Shown here in pieces: positions 1-12,539 of a stretch of DNA of 64,000 bases. This stretch comes from Sweltsa coloradensis (lineage: Eukaryota > Arthropoda > Insecta > Plecoptera > Chloroperlidae). A program made the translations under genes and the position numbers. The notes beneath the pieces were generated by a model. The model ran no database searches and had not been told where the DNA came from. It saw only the letters and a list, made by a program, of their open reading frames with translations. The DNA lies in contig JAMZAV010001992.1 of assembly GCA_024449915.1 (NCBI GenBank), positions 124,001 to 188,000 of the forward strand. The letters are read 5' to 3'. How positions within the stretch are numbered: position 1 is the first letter of the stretch; each line of letters opens with the position of its first letter.

Positions 1-87
1 TTTCTACAAGAGTGCGACTAGGCCTACTTCTTTTAAACTGTTTAATAATAAAGTAATTTCTTAATCAAACGTGAGTAATTTAAATTA

Positions 88-480
88 TTGGATGAGCGCA
101 GCGAAGACTTCAATTTCACTTACCATGAGAAAAATAACTCGTTTTTTTTGTTTGTTTGTTCGCTCTCTACGGGGCAAGCGGCATATATGCGATCTTGATA
201 AAATTTGTAGGGTACCTTCGAAATCTCTGAACTTAGATCTGCCAAGTTTTTGGGTACAATCGAAGAAATGTTTCTCGTGAATATCGTACTTACGATTTTT
301 GGATTTTTATTTATTGCGATATTTTCGTGACATTTGGCCCGCGACCGGGTAAACGGCTACTCCGATCTTGATGAAACTTTATGGGAACGTTCACAATCAC
401 TGAACTTGGATATATATATAATGATTTTGGGGACATTGAAGAAATGTTTCTTATAGAAATCGTACTTTTAGGGCAACTAT
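88..480. repeat. GGATGAGCG-family repeat, two degenerate units
   Basis: The stretch opens with GGATGAGCGCAGCGAAG and carries the family landmarks: a T-rich run, a GATCTTGAT segment, an AAATCTCTGAACTTAG segment and a GTACAATCGAAGAAATG segment. A second, more diverged unit follows from about 320 (CTACTCCGATCTTGATGAAA, then CACTGAACTTGG). The same landmarks appear inverted at 20207-20489 and 44400-44740. No protein is supported; the reading frames are AT-rich and not conserved as a product. It is probably a fragment of a non-autonomous mobile element. Confidence 0.6.
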
Positions 481-672
481 AGGTCAGTACGACCTCGCAC
501 CCCCGCACCTTTTCGCGGCTGGCACAACGAGATGCGTGTCGGTTCTCGGTCTCTTTCAGACTCGCAGTCGGTCGCCTCGCATTGTTGGAGGCAGACATAG
601 TTGACTCTTGCTCTTGTCTTGATAATGACGACAATGAATTATGACAGTGACACGAAACAGTAAACTTTGGAC

Positions 673-1296
673 CAGTGGCAGATCTAGGACATAATCATGG
701 GGGGGGCGATTTGCGTGTGCATGTACAGTCGTGGGAAAGGGACTAAGCGCGGACGCACGGGGGGTATGGGGGCGGAGCCCCCATTAATTGCGCCGCAAGG
801 CGAAAATTTGAAAAACAGGTTTTTAGAGTGCATTTGGGGCGTTTAGGAAAAAGTGGTGGGCGGAATGCAATACGGAAACAATGTAGTTTGTGTGCACCAA
901 TTTGTTTTGTCGTCATGTCGAGCCTACAATTAAAAGCATTGGGCCCAATTGCAACATTATTATAAAAAGTTTGATCATATTTCAATTCATCATTTGATTT
1001 ATTTATTAAACGTCTATCCTATTTAGTTAAAAAACGATTCACATAGGAGGACAACTTAATAAATCGAAGTACACTGATGCAGACACATTCAGAGGCAACT
1101 GATTATTTCTGACAAAAGGAAAGTTTATTTTTATTGGGTGTTTTTAAATAAATAGCGCCGCAGGCGAAAATTTAGAAAATCAGGTTTTTAGAGTGCATTT
1201 GGTGCGTGCACAATAAAATAATAAAATCATTTTTTTTTTTAAGAATCATGGGGGGGGGGCGATCGCCCCACCGCCCCCCCCCTGTATCCGCCACTG
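673..1296. mobile_element. Non-autonomous hAT-like element, 624 bp
   Basis: The ends are imperfect terminal inverted repeats: CAGTGGCAGATCTAGG at the left and the complement of CAGTGGCGGATACAGG at the right. Both sides are bordered by the same 8 bases, CTTTGGAC (665-672 and 1297-1304). A perfect 8-bp target duplication is the hallmark of hAT-type transposition. Inside, a segment of about 55 bp occurs twice in direct orientation (about 790-845 and 1153-1207), and G-rich runs lie near both ends. There is no transposase frame, so movement would have needed enzyme from an autonomous relative. Confidence 0.82.
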
Positions 1297-1304
1297 CTTT
1301 GGAC

Positions 1305-2971
1305 ACAAATAATCAATCATAAAAGCTCCTCCATCAACAAAGCGTTCGTACAATAGTAGCCGTTGTGAGGGTGTTTTTCTCCCTGGTGATGTCAATGCGC
1401 GGCCTGCTCGCAACATGCAGAGCTCCAGGCGCGAGGAACGTTTTGAAAGTTGGGGGTTCGAATTCACTACCAGATTCCGTGTGTGGTAAAAATCTGGGGC
1501 AAAGCCCCAGCTGTCGGAGGCCCTTGGACGATTTTTTTTTCACCATACATACAAATTTTGTATTTATGTTTTAACTGATGAATGTCAGCGGGGGATTATC
1601 GTTTTGTTTATCTTGAAATTTTAATTTGATTGCCCAACTAAAGCATCATGTGTATAAAAGTATGTTACGTACAGCAATAGAGACAGTTTAGAAATAACTT
1701 AAATGAATAGCTCAAAAACTGAAACAATTTCCTGCACTCGGGACTCTGTAAACGATGTTTTACAACAACTATCTGCGATCAAAAAACTTTTTTTCTACGC
1801 CACTGGAGAACCCATCCGATCTGACTCGAGAGAGATGCTGTTGTCACTTCACTGGGCTGGACCAGACGTGTGACGCACAAAGGACCGTTCTCTTCTCGGC
1901 TCGGGCTCGTGTTACCAGTCTAGACTGATGCTACGTGCGTTATTTATAACCACAGTAAAAACAATAAACATAGGTTTTGCAATAAAACCAATATACAATA
2001 CAATATATACAATATATTATTATAATATTCTAGATCTCTGGTCCAGTATTTATCAGATTGTTACCACACTTCTATAGTCTTCTTCTTAAGTGGCCCATTT
2101 TTTTATAATCACAAAAGAATCTAAATAAATTAAATGGATTTTTAGAATGTTAGAATTTTGTAAAATCATCAAAATTGGTAAATTTCGGAATTTATCTGTG
2201 AGAAATGCGCAATAACGTTTAGTAATCGTTGACTATAGAAGAGTGACCATACCCTTGCTTGACACGCAAAATTGCATATCAATAGGATGACAACTGGAAG
2301 CAGGAAAAGTTCCCAAAAGGTTTCAAATAGGTTTTCGGAAAAACAAATTTGCTGCACCTACCTTACGCGAAAAAACGTTCATTTTTGTTCCTGGATTGTA
2401 AAGCAAATTTAAAATTAGCAAATAGCAATTGTTACAAAATCGCGGCAACTGTGTAAACCCATGAAACATAAAATCGTTTCAAATCAACTATCACATTAAC
2501 ATAAATTAGCAACACGACAAGCCATTTGTAGCAAACGCCAGACAAATGATTGTTCTAGTTCCTCTGCAAGATTTAGAGGTACGGCAAAGTGCCTGGGGTC
2601 ACACGAGTTTCCCACGCGTTCAGCGTCGCTGACTCGACCACTACGAGTCTATGCTAATGCGTGGGAAGCGGCGAGAAGATAAACAATGCTTGGAGATCTT
2701 TAGCAGGCCGGGGGCAGTGTTGGGGAAGTTACCGCTACGCCCTCGTATGTGCCACCCCACCACGGACGACACTTCATCCCGTGACCTTTGACTTTGTGTT
2801 CCTAGCGTGTGCTGTGCTCACTTGTGGACTTGTCGACACAGAAGAATTAAAGCTCATCAACTAATAATTTACCCATTTGAAAAAAGAGTTCCTAGGCCTG
2901 CCTACGAGTCTGGGAACATGGGTTCGTTGAAGAAGAAAAAAACAGACAAAGAAAAGAATTAGAAAACGGGC
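1305..2971. other. AT-rich intergenic DNA, little recognisable
   Basis: No gene is supported. The only relation seen is 1490-1530, a GC-rich segment around GGGGCAAAGCCCCAGC that recurs inverted and diverged at 32425-32470, so it is probably a transposon remnant. A TA-rich tract lies near 1990-2035. The remainder is unassigned. Confidence 0.5.
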
Positions 2972-3050
2972 AAATAGCTATTTGCTCGGCCAGGAAGTAT
3001 CCGACGAATACGAAACTGTGCACAGTTGTCAATAACGCATGCATGGACAT
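2972..3050 (+). repeat. Dispersed repeat shared with 63202-63280
   Basis: A stretch of about 80 bp beginning with an AGCTATT and GCTCGGCC signature and containing AGTTGTCAATAA recurs in the same orientation at 63202-63280 with scattered substitutions. The family is not recognised. From here to 3916 nothing else is identified. Confidence 0.6.
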
Positions 3051-3916
3051 TGGACAACCCTACGAACGTAGATTTGCGATATTTTGTGCTAATCTTCAAA
3101 AAAATGTTCACGAATATGGTCAATAATTTTAGATTTTTTAACAAAACCCAAATTGTAAAAATCAATTTATTAGTTAAAAATTATTTGAAAGCAAATTTTA
3201 GAAAAGTGTTACTGTAGAGCCATTTGTTTCTGCTGCCGTGACAAACTGTCCAAAATTGTAATCCATCTTCTGTGTCAGTCAGCCAAACGAACAGGAAACG
3301 CACCGCTGTAGCCTGTGTAGTGTTGTACCACAGACTTGAACAATCGGTGCCAAGATCCAAGACGAGCGAGCGATCAAGTCGTAAAGCGGCTCAGCCAATG
3401 AGAAGGGAGATGGAGTCGTTGCATTTCATGACGCAACACCTGACAACAACTCACTCTGCCAGTCAACCAAGGTAGATCGAACCAACACCTGCGCTGGAGT
3501 TGACTCACACGTGACGTCACCACGATACCCAAGAGATCAAACAATTGTAACATTTCATTCATTGCTCATCAAAGATTTGCCAAGCTCCACTATCAGTAGC
3601 TTGAGCACCTTGCACAGTTTTACCAGTTGTCCCCCATAGTCCAAGACCCAATAGATAATTAGAATTACTAGTATTTATGGTGTTCGGAATTCAGATAGCT
3701 AGGATCGAATGTCCCAGGGCTGGCTGTTCTGTTGTGAGGACTCAATCCAATCCAAGCATTTGCACATGACCGAGGGAAACCTTGTTATATTTCTTGTAGG
3801 GCCGACACAGGAAACTGTGATTCATAATCTTCCCAGTATGATTGTATTGTTGAATAGAAAATAGGATGCGGGGAAAGTGTTGTCGATTGTTTTAACAGGT
3901 GCTCTTGCATACGACA

Positions 3917-4001
3917 TGCCGTCCGCGGTGGCTCAATGCGATCGAGGCGCAGTTCGAAGCGTGTTGCACCAAGGACGCGGGCTCGAATCCCGTATGAGGC
4001 A
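3917..4001 (+). repeat. tRNA-like SINE head
   Basis: The segment has a box-B-like GGCTCGAATCC late and a GTGGCTCAA box-A-like stretch early, and its ends (ATGCC and GGCAT) can pair. The D and anticodon arms do not fold into a regular cloverleaf, so this is a tRNA-derived retroposon head rather than a working tRNA gene. Confidence 0.45.
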
Positions 4002-5719
4002 TGGAATTTGTAATTATCTTTCACCCCAACAGTCCATATCACCCACGCATCGTCTGGAATAGCAATATTGCAATAATAGAGACGTTAAGCAACAACAACA
4101 TTATTGCGCGCATTGCAGACCCTGTGGTCCAATACGCGTTTCCAAGCAAAGGGGTTGCTACCTGGTGGCGAAAAATGCAACTGTCCGATCAGTGATAGTC
4201 GGAGGAGCGCGCTATGTGCTTACTTGAAGAACACATGTCATTTCGTGTTTGTCACTTATAAAGATGTACAATTACAGGTACATTGTCGTTGCTCTCCCAA
4301 AATGTTGTTAATTGATGATAATCAAAAGCATGGGGGTGCACCAAAATGATAAAATCGCTCTCCAATATGCGGGATTCGAGACCATGTCCACCAGAATAAT
4401 ATTACTTTATTCAGACCTGCGCCCCATGCACCCGTGAGACACCGAGGATGGCATTTGTATCCATATTACAATTCTCTAATTATTCTAATATCATAATAAA
4501 TCATTGGTATTTATAGGCTATATACTAAATATAGGCTAACAGGGTACGATAAATACTAAATCAATTTCAAACCGTCAAGAATGTTCACAACTCATAGGAA
4601 ACACACACATACAGTATCGCTCGCATCTTATGGCACTTTTAATTGAGATATACTTCTTTAGTTTTATTATGATAATTTAATATAAATGAAGTCATAATAA
4701 TAATAACAAAACAATAACAAAAATAATAATAATTGTATTAGGGCTTATGCACAAGTCCCAACTCCTTTTCTACCTTATATAATTAATGTAGGCCTACATA
4801 TACCGTTTACCGTCAGTGTTCATTTATTACATAATATTATACATAACATCATAATAAATACGATTTATATTATTACAATAGAATAAGTTTAATGATGTGA
4901 CCTACAAGCTTTTAAAGCTGTCTGCAGAATGACGCGTCATGCCATTATTGACACATAAAACAATAATAAAAATAGGCTATCAGCTATTCAATAGGCCTAC
5001 TTTTAATAAAATGTATATTTAAAAAAAACAGGAGTCCTAAGTGTATAGTAGATAAATATATATAAGCCTACTCCGATTGCGTTTACATTGTAAAACGATG
5101 TAGAAAACGTGCATAACAAGTGTAGGGCTATAATTTGCTAAAAGCTCTTGTGATTTTTAGATATCAAGTAAATTATTGAAATTATTAGTATTGGTGGGCA
5201 ACATTTTCTTGGCAAAATATCATCGATCTTCATCATTCAACATTATTTGATACACTTGTTTCTGTATTTAATAGTTTAACAGTGTGGTTTGTTCTTTTCG
5301 AGCTAATATCATCAAATTATCTCAATTATTTGATGTAATTTAAAATGCCATTAAATTCCCGTTTTTAATAAAGCCGATCCCCAAAACTTACGAATTTTAC
5401 TAATAAAATACGCGGACGATATGACATAATCAACAATGTTTTCGCAAATGATCAGAAATGTAACAAAAAACAAGTTGAACCTTACTGAATATACAGCGCT
5501 CGCCGTAAGCAGCTCGCCTCTATAACCGATCGGTCCGACATGTTACGTAGTCTCGACTTAGGCCTAGATGGATTACACTTGGGGTCGATAAAGGTAGTTG
5601 GCGCGTCACGCGGCTAGGCGCGTGGTTTAACAAGGTAACTTGGTTTTCTGAGTTATTATGATTTCATTAATTATATTAGGTAAATATACATTAAAGCGGA
5701 CGTTAAAAAAAAACTACAA
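4002..5719. other. AT-rich intergenic DNA
   Basis: No gene or mobile element is recognised. AAT/ATT-rich simple sequence is concentrated around 4680-4740 and 4810-4880, and several AGGCCTA words occur. Confidence 0.5.
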
Positions 5720-6020
5720 AAACCCTTTTAAAGTTTCTATCAATTAATATAAAGGACTTTATACGGAGTTTTATATTTAATTGTCATCATCCATAAACAA
5801 ATGTAACCTAGAAATCCTATAAAAGTTTCTATTAAAATATAAAGGACTTTCACCCGCAAAGGAGATTTATTAATTTTTTTATTTTTATTATTTATTATTA
5901 TCATTTGCATTTATTTGTACAACATTTGCCATTCATTACCCAAAAAAACCTACAAAACCTATTTCTATGTAAAATATGAAGGACTTTCATCTGAAAAGGA
6001 GTTTCATTAATTGTTATTGT
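5720..6020. repeat. Three diverged local repeats with AAAGGACTTT
   Basis: A block of about 50 bp comprising a TTTCTAT segment, an AT-rich gap, AAGGACTTT and a purine-rich AAAGGAG-like end appears at about 5731-5775, 5822-5870 and 5955-6010. Spacing is irregular. It looks like an old tandem repeat of unknown origin. Confidence 0.45.
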
Positions 6021-6074
6021 TACTATTCTGTTGTTTTAAAAGAAAAACATAAGAATAGAATATTAAAAAAAAAT

Positions 6075-6172
6075 CGCTTTGACGGAGATTTGAACCATCG
6101 AACCTCCGATTAAAAGGTTAGCCCGCTACCATCCTGCCAACACGGCACTACCATTCCGGGCCGCCTTGGGTG
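6075..6172 (-). repeat. tRNA-Lys-like SINE head
   Basis: Read on the minus strand, there is a TGGCAGGATGG box-A-like stretch, an anticodon-loop-like CCTTTTAAT (TTT, as in tRNA-Lys), and GGTTCAAATCT as a box-B-like end. The acceptor strands do not pair, so a functional tRNA is unlikely. Confidence 0.45.
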
Positions 6173-6594
6173 GTAGCGACGGTGGCCGCTGCAGCAGTCG
6201 GTAAGGAAGTACACCGTCCACTGTCATCCATCTAGGCCCTATCCGACTACCCATGTTGCGTTTTAGTGCTGCCATCTATCTTTGCTTGGAAACGCAAAGA
6301 ACCGGACGTAGCTACAACAATGAAGGACTCTGGCTCGACTCCCGGTTTCAACTATTGCGATTTATTTCTTCTTGTTTTCTGTTATCAGTATACATGAAGG
6401 CAGACATTACAGAAATGTGACAGGACAGCAGGCCTTTGTTGTCCCTCCATCGCAGTGATCCTGTCACTTCATTATTATTAATAAAATAATACAACATTTA
6501 TCCGTAGTCAATGCATGAGATGAGCGATATTGATGATGGTTTATGCACAAAGGCTATTGGAGACTATCAGTGGTGAAGAACAATTACAAACAAA

Positions 6595-6675
6595 TGCCTG
6601 ACACGGGATTCGAACCCACGCCCACGTAGTGCTATGCGCTTAGGACCAGCGCTCAGTCGTATGTGGCACCGCTAA
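6595..6675 (-). repeat. tRNA-like SINE head
   Basis: On the minus strand the segment ends with GGGTTCGAATCCC, a perfect box B with the T-arm palindrome, followed by a CAGGCA end. The 5' half is too degenerate for a cloverleaf. It is most likely the head of a tRNA-derived retroposon. Confidence 0.45.
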
Positions 6676-8796
6676 CGGGTGTCTGCACCAGTGCTAGCAC
6701 TGAGCCTGTAACAGGTAGGCAGCTTCTGGCTCGGTTTCAAGACGTCCTAGGGCACACATGCTATGCAGACTAGCAGCTCGTATGCATGTAGACTATGACC
6801 TACAACCAGACAATTGCCGAGACGGGTGTCGCTGTTATCAATGATAAATCTCCATCTCGCCTTCTGAGCTTGATGAGATGAATTAGGCGGTACACTCCAC
6901 TGCAAGACTGTGCAACTCTTGCAACAGACGCGCAGTTGTCAGAGCCCGGCAGAATCACATCACGCGGGTTTATATCGATTTTAAGATCAACGTGCATTGA
7001 TAAATTTCTAGAGTGTTGTAGGCGTGTTAGGATGGCTCATCTATTGCATCAACTCAATCAAATTGCATGATATTTCATATTGTCCGTTTCAAAGACAATT
7101 TTTTGCAAATCATGAATAAATTTGCCAACTCACGCCTTGTGTATTAATTTTCATATTTTCATTTTTCACTATATAGGCCCAGGTAGTTTTGGAACAAAAC
7201 TTATTTTTTTTTAAGGTTGGCATTGTTTGGTGACTGATAGTTCTTTGTCGGGGTGCCGTTTATTATCGATTGTATAATAGATTGATTTTTCTACGCTATT
7301 TTCTGAACATCAATATTTTCGTATAGTGATTATCGAAGCAGTGATACCTTCAGTAGGTGATCTCGTTGTGTTATATATTAGTATGTGACAGCTAGGAAAT
7401 TTCGATTATCGATTATCAAGTTGCATCAAAAGGCCACCAAGTATAAACATACCCAGTCACATAATAGAATATCGGTGCCTCGTCGCCTTGTCGGGCCGAC
7501 GCCATCGCAAGTTGGACACGATTACACCGGTGAGAGACTGGACTAGCAAGTTGTGCCGATTTGCACATATTTCGCGGCAGAAGGTCCAGGGTTTTACCGT
7601 GATTTCTCGTTACCTAATGGTCTGATTGTGTGAAAGTCAACTTTGGAGCCGTACGGCAAGCATAAGCAACTTGAGGATAATAATAAAATATCCCCCACTG
7701 AAAATCAGTCAATTAATTTCTAAACCAGGGCCAAATCAGTTTGCTGTTTGTCGCGCGTGGCTGCGGATGGAAGGACACGGCTCGGGTTCTAGTGGAGAAA
7801 GTGAGAGGGTCGCGATCTTCCTACAACCTCGGGGGAGTCCGGTGACGGGGATCGAACCAGTGACCTTTCTGGATTGATTTCCCATACAGTAAACAAATAA
7901 ACATACAACAAATCTAGGTTTCGTCCAATTATGAACTTGGCCAAAGAAACATTATTCTATATTATTTCAATCCTATCAATTACCTTCTTGAAGAGCGATA
8001 TTGTAAAGATGTATTTACGCCATCCATATTTTGTAAAATCCGTTCCAATAAGCTCTATTTCGAGAGATTTCTGCACTATTAAAAAATTTACAATTAGGCC
8101 TACTATACGTTCCAAAAGTTTAATCATTAAGTAATTACTAATTAGGGTATTAAATCTTAACTTCGCACATCGGATAGTAGGATATAAACGAACCCAAGCT
8201 GTTACTTGCGTCACCAGCGAGTAAGTGACAGATGTCAGTGTCGCAGATACCAGCACCAGCTGTCACAACAACACCAGCTGACTACAGCTTCATAACACCA
8301 GCCGGGCTACCATTTAGAATCGATTAGTGGATAATCAATCGATATTATATATATTTGATTAGTAACTAATCGATCTTTCATTCTACTTCTCAACAAATCT
8401 AAATATTTAGGCCTACATGTCATGTCAAAGAGTAGGTTTTAGGTGTACTTTTAGTGGGTTTAGGAAATCAACGATTTATTTTTTATTTATTATTTAATGT
8501 AGATCCTATTCAGTTATAGAAACTGACTTACAAAGGAGGACAATGTTAATTGCATAAATGCAGGTACAAAATAATGAACTGTAGTTAGGCAAAGTTAGAC
8601 CACAACCACGATGTGTGTGATAGGAAGACAGCAATTTTGATAACATATGTAAATTGTACATTAACAACATATGAAGTATTGAAGAATTACGTGATTTCGT
8701 GTATTTTCATTTCGATTATAATCGGTGTTCGGACGGAAAAACAAATTATATTAATCAAACTGAAGTTTCGATTATTTAGTTTGGTTATCGATCGAA
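6676..8796. other. Intergenic DNA with retroposon scraps
   Basis: No gene is supported. At 7631-7712 there are two words of the SINE family described at 46316 (AACTTTGGAGCCGT and CCCACTGAAAATCAGT). Around 7838-7875 a minus-strand GGTTCGATCCC box-B-like sequence sits in a tRNA-like context. At 8320-8380 there are ATCGATTA-type words resembling the ends of the hAT-like family at 18354, without clear boundaries. Confidence 0.4.
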
Positions 8797-8850
8797 AGTA
8801 TAATCACAGATAATAGAGACGTAGTGTACTCTATTATCTGTGGTATAATC
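8797..8850. repeat. Perfect short hairpin
   Basis: The arm ATCACAGATAATAGAG is followed by about 10 bp and then its complement CTCTATTATCTGTGGT, with one G-T change, giving a stem of about 20 bp including flanking bases. It is probably the remnant or terminus of a small palindromic element. Confidence 0.6.
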
Positions 8851-9872
8851 TAACGTAAACTCTGCTAGCGTCGCAAGACCATGATGGAAGCACCGCCTCT
8901 GTTACGCGTAATGAGGATGTAATTCTGTCGCCTGTAAGTACCGCACAACACGTGCAATCACACACTCAGCTGTTTCAGAAGTTGCAACTCACAAATACCA
9001 TGCATGCAGTACTTCACGGGAGGTAATGACAGTAATCATTTTATTTAGTCTTTGTTCCGGACGGTATTGTACGTATTGTAAGTAGGCCCTACCTACCTAC
9101 CATATATTTACCATTTCACACACTCTTTGGAGTGGTGCATATCTGTATTATGTATTGGTATGATCAAGCTGAAATAAAGGATTATTATTATTAATCTCTA
9201 TAAGTATCGGCGTTCTACATTCGCTCGCAGTAGATGCAACTTGAACAATAAACTGACGAAGAAAGTGAGAGTTTTAATTATATTGTAGAAGGAAAGAAGT
9301 AAGAACTGGTTGTTTGTTGGTTCTGGTTGGTTGCGGGGGCGGGGGGGGGGGGGGGCTCACACAACAACAACAGGAATCCCACGTGTTCATTCATGGTCTT
9401 CTAGTATCCATTGGTTTTCATCCATACACTTTTCATTTTATAGTTACTAAACTCTAGCTTCAAAACAATTGTCGTAAAAGTTTGCTTCAGTTGGGGTTCG
9501 AGCCCACAACTTCACTTAAATTAATTGCTGAGTTCCCCGGTATAAAACCAACACAAAACCGCCATGTTGCTTGCTCACGTTATCATGTTCTAACATTGCT
9601 CTTAGGTTGGAAAAATGTATGTAGCAATATTTCGAAGTTTCACTTTTCTTCGACTGGCTGACATTATTTACAACAGTACAAACAAACATCTAACAAAAAA
9701 AACAACCACAGCTATGTGGATGAAAAATATCAAAATAAATGCATAAAAGTTTTTTTATATAAAAAATATTTTTAATTTACAAACATTAGGTAAACAAACA
9801 GGTAAACAAACATTTACCTCTTCTATTAAAGTTTCCTTTAAAATGATGTTTTAACATGTTAGTACGGTAGTT
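8851..9872. other. Intergenic DNA before the tRNA-like array
   Basis: No gene is seen. A long G run occurs at about 9335-9354. Near 9490-9505 a GGGGTTCGAGCCC sequence matches a T-arm but has no recognisable tRNA body around it. Confidence 0.4.
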
Positions 9873-12539
9873 AGATTTATATCATAGAAGTCTACATCAC
9901 AGTTTAGTGAAGGCCCCGGTGGCTTAGTTGGTTAGAGAGCACTGATACGTAGAGTCCGAGGTTACGGGTTTGAGTCCTCGGGGATGCAGATGGTGATGCA
10001 TGTTAGCAGCTTCTTGTCAGATGAGACGTGAGAAGTCTGAGAAGGACTAGAGGAAGTGAAGATTTATATCATAGAAGTCTACATCACAGTTTAGTGAAGG
10101 CCCCGGTAGCTTAGTTGGTTAGAGAGCACTGATACGTAGAGTCCGAGGTTACGGGTTTGAGTCCTCGGGGATGCACATGGTGATGCATGTTAGCAGCTTC
10201 TTGTCCCGATGAGAAAGTGAGAAGTCTGAGAAGGACTAGAGGAAGTGAAGATTTATATCATAGAAGTCTACATCACAGTTTAGTGAAGCTTAGTTGGTTA
10301 GAGAGCACTGATACGTAGAGCCCGAGGTTACGGGTTTGAGTCCTCGGGGATGCACATGGTGATGCATGTTAGCAGCTTCTTGTCAGATGAGACGTGAGAA
10401 GTCTGAGAAGGACTAGAGGAAGTGAAGATTTATATCATAGAAGTCTACATCACAGTTTAGTGAAGGCCCCGGTGGCTTAGTTGGTTAGAGAGCACTGATA
10501 CGTAGAGTCCGAGGTTACGGGTTTGAGTCCTCGGGGATGCAGATGGTGATGCATGTTAGCAGCTTCTTGTCAGATGAGACGAGAGAAGTCTGAGAAGGAC
10601 TAGAGGAAGTGAAGATTTATATCATAGAAGTCTACATCACAGTTTAGTGAAGGCCCCGGTGGCTTAGTTGGTTAGAGAGCACTGATACGTAGAGTCCGAG
10701 GTTACGGGTTTGAGTCCTCGGGGATGCACGATGGTGATGCATGTTAGCAGCTTCTTGTCAGATGAGACGTGAGAAGTCTGAAAAGGACTAGAGGAAGTCA
10801 AGTTTTTATATCATAGAAGTCTACATCACAGTTTAGTGAAGGCCCCGGTGGCTTAGTTGGTTAGAGAGCACTGATACGTAGAGCCCGAGGTTACGGGTTT
10901 GAGTCCTCGGGGATGCACATGGTGATGCATGTTAGCAGCTTCTTGTCAGATGTGACGAGAGAAGTCTGAGAAGGACTAGAGGAAGTGAAGATTTATATCA
11001 TAGAAGTCTACATCACAGTTTAGTGAAGGCCCCGGTGGCTTAGTTGGTTAGAGAGCACTGATACGTAGAGTCCGGGGTTACGGTTTGAGTCCTCGGGATG
11101 CAGATGGTGAATGCATGTTAGCAGCTTCTTGTCAAAATTGAGACGAGAGAAGTCTGAGAAGGACTAGAGGAAGTGAAGATTTATATCATAGAAGTCTACA
11201 TCACAGTTTAGTGAAGGCCCCGGTGGTTATTTTGGTTAGAGAGCACTGATACGTAAGTCCGAGGTTAGGGGTTTTGAGTCCTCGGGGATGCACATGGTGA
11301 TGCATGTTAGCAGCTTCCTTGTCAGATGAGACGAAGAATCTGAGAAGGACTAGAGGAAGAGAAGACAGAAGACAGGAGATTGTTAGTTTTTATATCATAG
11401 AAGTCTACATCACGTTTAGTGGGGCCCCCGGTGGCTTATTTTGGTTAGAGAGCACTGATACGTAGAGTCCGAGGTTCGGGTTTTTGAGTCCTGGGGGATG
11501 CAGATGGTGAGCATTTTTAGCAGCTTCTTGTCAGATGAGACGAGAGAGTCTGAGAAGGACTAGAGGAAGTGAAGATTTATATCATAGAAGTCTACATCAC
11601 AGTTTAGTGAAGGCCCCGGTGGTTTTAGTTGGTTAGAGAGCACTGATATGTAGAGTCCGAGGTTACGGGTTTGAGTCCTCGGGATGCACATGGTGATTCA
11701 TGTTACCCAGCTTCTTGTCAGATGAGACGTGAGAAGTCTGAGAAGGACAAAGGGGAGTGAAGATTTATATCATAGAAGTCTACATCACAGTTTAGTAAAG
11801 GCCCCGGTGGCTTAGTTGGTTAGAGAGCACTGATACGTAAGCCCCGAGGTTACGGGTTTGAGTCCTCGGGTGCACATGGTGATTCATGTTAGCAGCTTCT
11901 TGTCAGATGAGACGTGAGAAGTCTGAGAAGGACTAGAGGAAGTGAAGATTTTATATCATAGAAGTCTACATCACAGTTAGTGAAGGCCCCCGGTGCTTAG
12001 TTGGTTAGAGAGCACTGATACGTAGAGTCCGAGGTTACGGGTTTGAGTCCTCTGGGATGCACATGGTGATGCATGTTAGCAGTTTCTTGTCAATGAGACG
12101 AGAGAAGTCTGAGAAGGACTAGAGGAAGTGAAGATTTATATCATAGAAGTCTACATCACAGTTTAGTGAAGGCCCCGGTGGCTTAGTTGGTTAGGAGCAC
12201 TGATACGTAGAGTCCGAGGTTACGGGTTTGAGTCCTCGGGATGCACATGGTGATGCATGTTAGCAGCTTCTTGTCAGATGAGACGTGAGAAGTCTGAGAA
12301 GGACTAGAGGAAGTGAAGATTTATATCATAGAAGTCTACATCACAGTTTAGTGAAGGCCCCGGTAGCTTAGTTGGTTAGAGAGCACTGATACGTAGAGTC
12401 CGAGGTTACGGGTTTAAAGCCCCTAAAAATAGTCGGGGATCCCGATGGTGATGCATGTTAGCACTTCTTGTCAGATGAGACGCCAGAAGTCTGAGAAGGA
12501 CTAGAGGAAGTGAAGACAGAAGACAGGAAGGTTGTTAGC
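9873..12539 (+). repeat. tRNA-like tandem array, 14 units of about 187 bp
   Basis: Units start at about 9912, 10099, 10286, 10465, 10652, 10841, 11028, 11216, 11422, 11612, 11800, 11985, 12171 and 12356, measured at the conserved GGCCCCGG. Each has a tRNA-like core of about 75 bp: box A TGGCTTAGTTGG fits the consensus exactly, box B GGTTTGAGTCC differs at one base, and CCCCG can pair with CGGGG to close an acceptor-like stem. The anticodon arm is irregular. The rest of the unit is unique spacer. The third unit lacks the GGCCCCGG part. Copy 8 (about 11350-11375) and the last copy both end with an ACAGAAGACAGGA extension, dividing the array into blocks of eight and six. It is probably a satellite seeded by a tRNA-derived retroposon; no T-run terminator lies directly after the core. 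Confidence 0.88.

Noticed and set aside
3272..3475. Small plus-strand frame of 67 codons
   Set aside because: Low-complexity composition, no start context or homology signal, overlapped by an equally long frame on the other strand.
9873..12539. Cluster of real tRNA genes
   Set aside because: Box A and near-box B are present, but the anticodon and T arms do not form regular stems and no T-run terminator follows directly.
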